From Ornithinimicrobium faecis (GTDB lineage: Bacteria > Actinomycetota > Actinomycetes > Actinomycetales > Dermatophilaceae): 64,000 bases of DNA. The notes under the pieces were generated by a model, which saw only the letters and a list, made by a program, of their open reading frames with translations, searched no databases and was not told the origin of the DNA. A program made the translations under genes and the position numbers. The DNA lies in NCBI RefSeq assembly GCF_023923225.1, contig NZ_CP099489.1:2356001-2420000 (forward strand), in the 5' to 3' direction. This document shows positions 61,445 through 64,000 of this stretch, in pieces. Positions within the stretch are counted from its first letter, which is position 1, and each line of letters starts with the position of its first letter.

Positions 61445-62038
61445 ACTTCACTCTCCCTTCGAGAGCGCAAGCGCACCGACACCTTCCGATCGATCCATGA
61501 TGCAGCCGCAGAGCTGGTCCTGGACCGGGGCCTGATCAACGTCACCGTCGACGAGATCGCCGACCGTGCCGGTGTGTCTCAGCGCACCTTCTTCAACTAC
61601 TTCCCGACCAAGGAAGACGCCGTCGTCGGGCTCCGCACGCCGGAGCTGACCGACGAGATGCTGCAGTCCTTCCGCACCCGGGTGGGCAGCGACCTGCTCA
61701 GCAGTGCGGTCGAGCTGCTGGCCGCCGTCATCCGCACGGCGCTGGTCCCCGGTGACGATCCGGTGCGACGCAAGGAGCTCACCGCCGAGTATCCCGATCT
61801 GCGCAAGCGCTTCATGCTGCGCATCGCCGACGCCGAACGACTTGCCCTGCAAGTGATCGAGGAACAGCCCGAGTCACTCCCGAACACCGAGGAGGCCGCC
61901 CGCGCGCTCATCACGCTCGCCGGCGCGGTCATCCGCTTTAGCTATCAACAGCAGCCAGGGTCTGTCACCGCGGACGACCAGGAGACGCTGCACCAAGGCA
62001 TCGAAACCTTCCGAGAGGTCCTACGTACCGCACTATGA
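61439..62038 (+). CDS. TetR-family repressor of the DHA2 pump
   Basis: 199 residues. N-terminal HTH (DTFRSIHDAAAELVLDRGLINVTVDEIADRAGVSQRTFFNYFPTKEDAVVGL; about 15-65), C-terminal helical ligand-binding domain. GTG 61439 coincides with the predicted transcript start. Its stop overlaps the pump's ATG by four bases (ATGA), so the repressor and pump share an mRNA. Autoregulation through the overlapping inverted repeat is expected. Confidence 0.9.
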   Translation: MQTSLSLRERKRTDTFRSIHDAAAELVLDRGLINVTVDEIADRAGVSQRTFFNYFPTKEDAVVGLRTPELTDEMLQSFRTRVGSDLLSSAVELLAAVIRTALVPGDDPVRRKELTAEYPDLRKRFMLRIADAERLALQVIEEQPESLPNTEEAARALITLAGAVIRFSYQQQPGSVTADDQETLHQGIETFREVLRTAL

Positions 62039-63621
62039 CAACCACTGACACTCCCACCACGCTGCACCCGGGTCACGAGAAGCGCGACATCAAGCTGCTG
62101 TTCGCCGGCCTGATGGTCACCATGCTGCTGGCCTCGCTCAACCAGACGGTGCTGTCCACTGCGCTGCCCACCATCGTGGGCGAGCTGCACGGTGTTGACC
62201 AGATGCTCTGGGTGATCACCGGCTTCATTCTCGCCTCAACGATCATGATGCCGATCTACGGCAAGGTCAGCGACATGCTCGGCCGCAAGCCGCTGCTGCT
62301 CTTTGCGATTGCAGTCTTTGTGGCCGGCTCGATCATGGGTGGGCTCGCGGGCGACATGAACGCCCTGATCGTGGCCCGCGTCGTGCAGGGCATCGGCGGC
62401 GGTGGTCTGATGATTCTGAGCCAGGCCGCGATCGCTGACGTCATCCCCGCGCGCGAGCGTGGGAAGTACATGGGGATCATGGGTGGCGTCTTCGCCTTCT
62501 CCTCGGTCGCCGGGCCGCTCCTGGGCGGCTGGTTCACCGAGGGTCCCGGCTGGCGCTGGGTGTTCTGGATCGCCCTGCCGTTGGGTGCCCTCGCTGCGGC
62601 CGCGACCATCGCCTTCCTGCCCGGTCGTCGCGACACCGGTGAGAAGCGCCCGCGCATGGACTACCTCGGCATGATGCTGATGGCCATCGCGACCGCCTCG
62701 CTGGTGCTGGTCGGCACCTGGGGCGGCAGCGAATACGAGTGGACCTCCCCGGTCATCCTGGGCCTGGGTGCCGTCGCCCTGGTCGCCGGCGGCCTCTTCG
62801 TCCTGGCAGAGTCTCGGGCACAGGCCCCCATCATCCCGTTGGCGCTCTTCAAGGACCGCAACTTCAACCTGACCACGATCGCTGCCCTCTTCACTGGTGT
62901 GGCCATGTTTGGCGCCATCAGCTATCTGCCGACCTATCTGCAGATGGCCACCGGGCTGTCGGCCACGGTCGTGGGCCTGCTGATGGTCCCCATGATGGGC
63001 TCGATGCTGATCAGTTCGACCGTGTCCGGCATGGCAGTGTCCCGGACCGGTCGTTACAAGCGTTATCCGATCGTCGGATCCTTGCTGCTGGCGCTCGGCC
63101 TGGTCCTGTTGTCCACCCTGAAGTGGGACTCCCCCACCTGGTTGGTCTGCGTCTATATGGGCGTGATGGGCATCGGCCTGGGCATGAGCATGCAGATCCT
63201 CACGCTGATCGTGCAGAACTCGTTCCCGGTCCGTGATGTCGGCACGGCCACCGCGTCGACCAACTACTTCCGCCAGGTCGGTGCAACCCTGGGCACCGCG
63301 GTCGTCGGGAGCGTGTTCACCAGCCGCCTCGTGTCGCTCGTGGCCGACAAGGTGCCCACGGGCACTGGTCCGCAGGACGGCGCGCACTCCCTGACGCCCG
63401 AGTTGGTCAACCAGATGCCAGATGCGCTGCGCGAGACGATCGTCCAGTCCTACAACGAGGCGCTGATCCCGATCTTCCTCTACATGACGCCGCTCGCCAT
63501 CTGCGCCGCGATCGTGCTGATGTTTGTGAAGGAGAAGACACTGTCCACCAGTGTCGAGGACGACGTCACGGCTGAGTCCCTCGCCGAGGGCCAACTGGTG
63601 GTGTCCAGCACCGAGCGCTGA
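62035..63621 (+). CDS. DHA2-family 14-TM multidrug efflux transporter
   Basis: 528 residues with 14 predicted helices. DHA2/EmrB-QacA marks: LLASLNQTVLSTALPTIVGEL (helix 1), the loop MPIYGKVSDMLGRKPLLLFA, IVARVVQGIGGGGLMILSQAAIADVIPARERGKYMG, and GPLLGGWFTEGPGWRWVFWIALPLG. Exports cationic or hydrophobic drugs by proton antiport; substrate unknown. The hydrophilic loop near helix 13-14 (~430-470) and acidic tail are typical. Translationally coupled to tetR. Confidence 0.94.
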   Translation: MTTTDTPTTLHPGHEKRDIKLLFAGLMVTMLLASLNQTVLSTALPTIVGELHGVDQMLWVITGFILASTIMMPIYGKVSDMLGRKPLLLFAIAVFVAGSIMGGLAGDMNALIVARVVQGIGGGGLMILSQAAIADVIPARERGKYMGIMGGVFAFSSVAGPLLGGWFTEGPGWRWVFWIALPLGALAAAATIAFLPGRRDTGEKRPRMDYLGMMLMAIATASLVLVGTWGGSEYEWTSPVILGLGAVALVAGGLFVLAESRAQAPIIPLALFKDRNFNLTTIAALFTGVAMFGAISYLPTYLQMATGLSATVVGLLMVPMMGSMLISSTVSGMAVSRTGRYKRYPIVGSLLLALGLVLLSTLKWDSPTWLVCVYMGVMGIGLGMSMQILTLIVQNSFPVRDVGTATASTNYFRQVGATLGTAVVGSVFTSRLVSLVADKVPTGTGPQDGAHSLTPELVNQMPDALRETIVQSYNEALIPIFLYMTPLAICAAIVLMFVKEKTLSTSVEDDVTAESLAEGQLVVSSTER

Positions 63622-63694
63622 CCTGGGGGCGACACCGCGCCGCGCAGGCCCCGCCCTGGCCACCGGGTGGTCATACACTGGCAGGACGTAGCCA

Positions 63695-64000
63695 GTGAGC
63701 GAGGTGACCGTGGACGCGGACACGACCCGCATCAGCCAGGACCCCTCGCGGGCCTACCCGCCGCTGCTCATTCGCCGGATCATCGCCCGCGCCATGGACT
63801 CTGTCATCGCCTTCGGGCTGGCTTGCCTGATCGTGTTGCCCTTCACGTTTCAGCAGGCGACAGATGCGCTCGTGCTCGGCGGCTTCGACTCCTTCCGGGA
63901 CTTCCTCGCTGAGTGGGAGCCCGGCGTCCTTCCCGGCGGCTCGATCGGAGCCACGCTGGAGCAGCTCCAGCCGGTGGTGCTGAGCACGATCTACCTCCAG
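63695..64000 (+). CDS. RDD-family membrane protein, 5' part
   Basis: Reading frame open to the window end (102 codons seen). The segment LLIRRIIARAMDSVIAFGLACLIVLPF carries the Arg and Asp of RDD-family helix 1. Start GTG 63695 has AGGA eight bases upstream; GTG 63704 and 63710 are alternatives. RDD proteins are small polytopic membrane proteins of unclear function. Truncated here. Confidence 0.7.
   Translation, partial: MSEVTVDADTTRISQDPSRAYPPLLIRRIIARAMDSVIAFGLACLIVLPFTFQQATDALVLGGFDSFRDFLAEWEPGVLPGGSIGATLEQLQPVVLSTIYLQ

Noticed and set aside
63667..63912. 81-codon ORF at the end of the window
   Set aside because: It is a frame shadow of the RDD-family gene that starts at 63695 in another frame.

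Overview
The window is 64 kb of high-GC actinobacterial chromosome. It carries the Pup-proteasome system (pup, prcB, prcA, dop, pafA, pafB, pafC and the Mpa/ARC ATPase), the mycothiol gene mshC, a HelY-type helicase, an F420-dependent oxidoreductase, many GTG starts and many SD-less, apparently leaderless genes. Together with KamA and 13E12/DUF222 HNH proteins this points to a proteasome-bearing member of the Micrococcales, perhaps the Intrasporangiaceae/Ornithinimicrobiaceae neighbourhood. That placement is inference from gene content, not a search result.

Layout. 1-1.3 kb: the 3' part of a lysine 2,3-aminomutase gene and a YbaK/ProX-type deacylase, closed by a strong terminator. 1.3-11.1 kb (minus): one 3255-codon gene for a secreted subtilisin-like protease followed by a PQQ-type propeller and five repeats of a ~380-residue module. 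11.3-14.3 kb: a membrane-anchored unknown protein, an Lrp/AsnC regulator, a divergent 5'-3' exonuclease and a PH-domain membrane protein. 14.27-15.82 kb: an intact two-ORF insertion sequence with a DDE integrase core, followed by about 400 bp of non-coding hairpins and G-rich DNA, then a cold-shock protein gene and a Bcr/CflA drug transporter.

18.0-33.8 kb (all minus) is the conserved actinobacterial proteasome neighbourhood: dop, pup-prcB-prcA-pafA (each junction overlapping or abutting), two FKBP-type prolyl isomerases (one a lipoprotein), a small membrane protein, DUF3866, pafB-pafC, tatA-tatC, a diacylglycerol-kinase-like gene and helY. Pup is deamidated by Dop, ligated to lysines by PafA, and pupylated proteins are unfolded by Mpa (encoded separately at 43.8-45.5 kb) into the PrcBA core; PafBC is the family of DNA-damage transcription activators.

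33.8-36.5 kb: a 14-TM efflux pump fused to two carboxypeptidase-regulatory-like domains, with its TetR repressor gene and a clear palindromic operator. 36.6-43.8 kb (plus): a LytS/LytTR two-component system followed by two sodium/solute symporter modules, each with a small partner subunit; the second is preceded by a 15-codon leader ORF. 43.8-51.6 kb: mpa, trmI, an M50 site-2 protease, a RecB-like nuclease, a HAD phosphatase, a PAC2-family protein and a PimB-like mannosyltransferase. 51.6-56.3 kb (minus) is the LLM oxidoreductase / histidine phosphatase / DUF3090 / SCO1664 / mshC / glycosyltransferase run. 56.3-59.7 kb: a very acidic protein, DUF5703 and a 13E12-type HNH protein. 59.9-64 kb: an M20 peptidase, a TetR-MFS efflux pair with a nested operator, and a truncated RDD-family membrane protein gene.

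The most unusual signals are a 10-mer, GTATGCCGTG, found 15 times by eye on both strands and in all reading contexts; a repeated promoter grammar in which a TANNNT hexamer ends 6-8 bases before the start codon of at least 16 SD-less genes; one pair of divergent genes that share overlapping -10 elements; and the leader ORF before the second symporter.
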